The notes below the pieces were generated by a model. It saw nothing but the letters and a program-made list of their open reading frames with translations, had not been told where the DNA came from and did no database searches. From contig BFEA01000162.1 of the NCBI GenBank assembly GCA_003427395.1, forward strand, positions 993,586 to 1,024,685: a DNA stretch of 31,100 nt, given 5' to 3'. Below are positions 29,300-31,100 of this stretch, one piece after another. The translations under genes were made by a program, and so were the position numbers. The DNA comes from Chara braunii. Its lineage: Eukaryota > Streptophyta > Charophyceae > Charales > Characeae. Every line of letters starts with the position of its first letter. Within the stretch, counting starts at the first letter, position 1.

Positions 29300-30812
29300 G
29301 CCGCCATGCCTGACTCTGCCTCGAGCTTCCTTGGTGCGGCTTTACCCCAACTGGGGCCTTCCAGATGCAGCGCCCAACAAGGTGATGAAGACGGTGTCCA
29401 CCATAGCCTGGTAGGTACCTCGCCACTCTCCTCCTTCGCCCCCTTCTCCCTCCTCCTCAGTCTCGGCTGCTCGCCATAGCCAGGCTGAGCGCCTAGCTGC
29501 TCTTCACCTCCAGGCAGCGCTTCACAAGTCCAGCGCTTGGCTCCAGCAGCACGTCGCCAATCCTTGCATACCGCAAATGAGGAGGAGCTGCTTGCTCCTC
29601 CAGAAGATATAGCGGCCTACTGGCCTCTTGGGCGGTGACTTCCTAGGCCGAGCGGCCTCCCAGCAACCGGTACCTCCTCCCTTTCAGAGGAAACATCATT
29701 GCAGGCTCTGTTATCGTCCGGACAGGCCCTAGACTCAGGCTACTTGGACTGGTACCGGCCTACCTCTAACCTACCGCTACTGGGCCTCTAAAAATGCCAA
29801 CTTTTGTCTTCTTCTGCTCGGCCTCCAGTACCCAACACTTCTACCACTACTTGAGCGGTACCGGCCTACCTGCTACTTGAGTGTTTTCCCCGCTGCTCTA
29901 AGTGTCGCGGGCCTACCCCTGCTACTTGAATGTTTTCCCCGCTGCAACCCTCAAAGTCACGGCCACAGGTAAGTACCGGCCCTGCGGGGCCTTTCAACCA
30001 ACAAGTACCCTTGCGGGTCACACACACACTCAGCCGACAAACACTCAGACAGGCACGCACACACACACACACACAGACTTAGAAATCACAGCAGAATGCG
30101 GGAATCTCAGCAAGGCATTCATTCCAGCGGCAAATCCCAGAAATCAGCAGTGTTCTCAGTCTGTGTTTTGGCGGGTCATTACATAGGGTGTCTTTTCGAC
30201 CAGCCAAATTAATAAGAGGGGCCCGCTCGCATCGGTCCCATACTAGGTTGGCTGGCTATAGCCAATCTAGTGTCGGATAACGGCACCGAGGCCAAAACTG
30301 AGGCTACATAGCGGACAAAAAAAGAGCGGTGGACCTGGTGCAAATACAGTGCCAAGGCCCTCATGTTCGGGCCACATACTACATACACCCCCATTGATTT
30401 GCATTTAAGGGATCCAACCTGTAGAAACAACTGGACCTGTCCAAATTCTGGGCCAGGTTTGTCGGGTCTTGCCAGGTGCCTGCAAACTCAAGGGGCCTGA
30501 GACTTTTACCACCAATATGAGTCGTCCAATGAGCCGAATCAGTCAGCATATACTATGCCCTACCTCCCAAAGACCAGTCCTATTGTTCAAGGAGTCCTTC
30601 ATTGGAGAACTGAAGTTGCAGTCCCCAGTCAACATAGACCTCTTCCCAACCCACTTTCCCATTTGTCCAGTGCATCGGAAAATTCTCCAACCTTCACAAC
30701 AGACACGGCACAAGAGTTAAACCAGCAGTACCTCGGCCAGCCAGTGTTTTTTGGTTGGCCGCATTGGACGGGGGTCAGAGAAGGAACGACGGGTAACAAC
30801 ATGAATTAAGGG
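29300..30812. other. GC-richer unassigned region
   Basis: Locally GC-rich DNA with broken open frames. One + strand frame near 29575-29640 reads NEEELLAPPEDIAAYWPLGR before a stop, which looks like decayed coding sequence of unknown kind. A module ending CTACTTGAGTGTTTTCCCCG / CTACTTGAATGTTTTCCCCG is duplicated at about 29873 and 29923. GTACCGGCC recurs at 29752, 29859 and 29973. A short (CA)n lies at 30055-30074. Confidence 0.4.
30717..30745 (+). mobile_element. solo left end of family B transposon
   Basis: TTAAACCAGCAGTACCTCGG then CCAGCCAG. It resembles the left ends at 20024 and 28048 with one change in the first 16 bases. No right end before the window stops. Confidence 0.55.

Positions 30813-30842
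<30 letters not shown>
30813..30842. repeat. (AAAAC)n repeat
   Basis: About six AAAAC units, ending in AAAAATCC. Confidence 0.95.
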
Positions 30843-30843
<1 letters not shown>

Positions 30844-30899
30844 CCGAACCAAAATTATTCCAGAAACTAAACGCAGCGGGAACAGAATCAAATGGAAAA

Positions 30900-30981
30900 G
30901 TCCTTCGGGACACCATAAACATTGGAACGATACAGAGAAGATTAGCATGGCCCCTGCGCAAAAAAAAATAAAGAAAAAAAA
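30900..30981 (+). pseudogene. U6 snRNA retropseudogene with A-rich tail
   Basis: It begins with the 5' stem-loop GTCCTTCGGGAC and continues through CATTGGAACGATACAGAGAA and GATTAGCATGGCCCCTGCGC, ending at GCGCAA (30962). It then becomes A-rich to 30981. The 14-mers AATCAAATGGAAAA (30886-30899) and AATCAAACGGAAAA (30982-30995) match at 13 of 14 and are the target-site duplication. It therefore arose by reverse transcription of a 3'-truncated, A-tailed U6 RNA, the hallmark of LINE-type machinery. It lacks the U6 3' part, a T-run terminator and visible upstream promoter elements. The stem-loop form suggests a plant/algal U6. Confidence 0.9.
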
Positions 30982-31007
30982 AATCAAACGGAAAAAAGAA
31001 AACAAAC

Positions 31008-31009
<2 letters not shown>

Positions 31010-31100
<91 letters not shown>
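31010..31100. repeat. (GA)n microsatellite at window edge
   Basis: The window ends inside a pure GA run; the true length is unknown. Confidence 0.99.

Overview
The window looks like gene-poor, repeat-rich nuclear DNA from a eukaryote. I could not support a single intact host protein gene. Reasons: long dinucleotide microsatellites (the window starts and ends inside one), a 270-base assembly gap, several short transposon families, two copies of U6 snRNA-derived sequence, and a decayed retroelement. The U6 copy at 30900 has a short GTCC/TTCGG/GGAC-type 5' stem-loop, as in plants and green algae and unlike the animal form. The retroelement is of the permuted Penelope-like type known from algae, protists and invertebrates. 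My best guess is a green-lineage organism with a large genome, perhaps a charophyte alga; this is inference, not identification.

Layout. 1-1650: (CT)n, pyrimidine/purine-rich DNA, (GA)n tracts, then strong hairpins at 1163-1277, 1396-1483 and 1522-1563. 1650-7500: mostly unassignable DNA with a degenerate repeat (2276-2660), a 66-bp tandem array (3079-3446) and a small in-frame duplication (6791-6922). 7500-8000: a U6 fragment between two outward-pointing ends of a TTAA-targeting transposon family ('family B'). 8310-9601: dispersed degenerate ~50-bp repeats. 10735-11255: (CT)n, N gap, (CA)n. 12349-18545: the core of interest. A minus-strand Penelope-like element (zinc knuckle + coiled coil, then GIY-YIG endonuclease, then reverse transcriptase) is flanked by two inverted arms of a short transposon family ('family A'). 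A candidate hammerhead ribozyme lies on the same strand upstream of it (18489-18542). 19356-21104: three complete family A elements with 8-bp target duplications and one family B element of 727 bp. 21105-25900: AT-rich, mostly unassignable DNA with a (TG)n tract. 26160-28256: tandem and fold-back repeats and a 209-bp family B element with long perfect ends. 28260-31100: low-complexity and unassigned DNA, ending with a U6 retropseudogene carrying an A-rich tail and a 14-bp target duplication, then (GA)n.

The most interesting unit is the retroelement. N-terminal GIY-YIG before the RT marks the permuted Penelope-like clade. The gag-like zinc-knuckle/coiled-coil leader and a same-strand hammerhead candidate with the loopless palindromic helix III ACCGGU make it worth comparison with other copies. 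It is dead: one Cys-to-Phe change in the knuckle, six stops within or ending its frames (four TGA, two TAG), at least two frameshifts, and loss of everything after the RT thumb.
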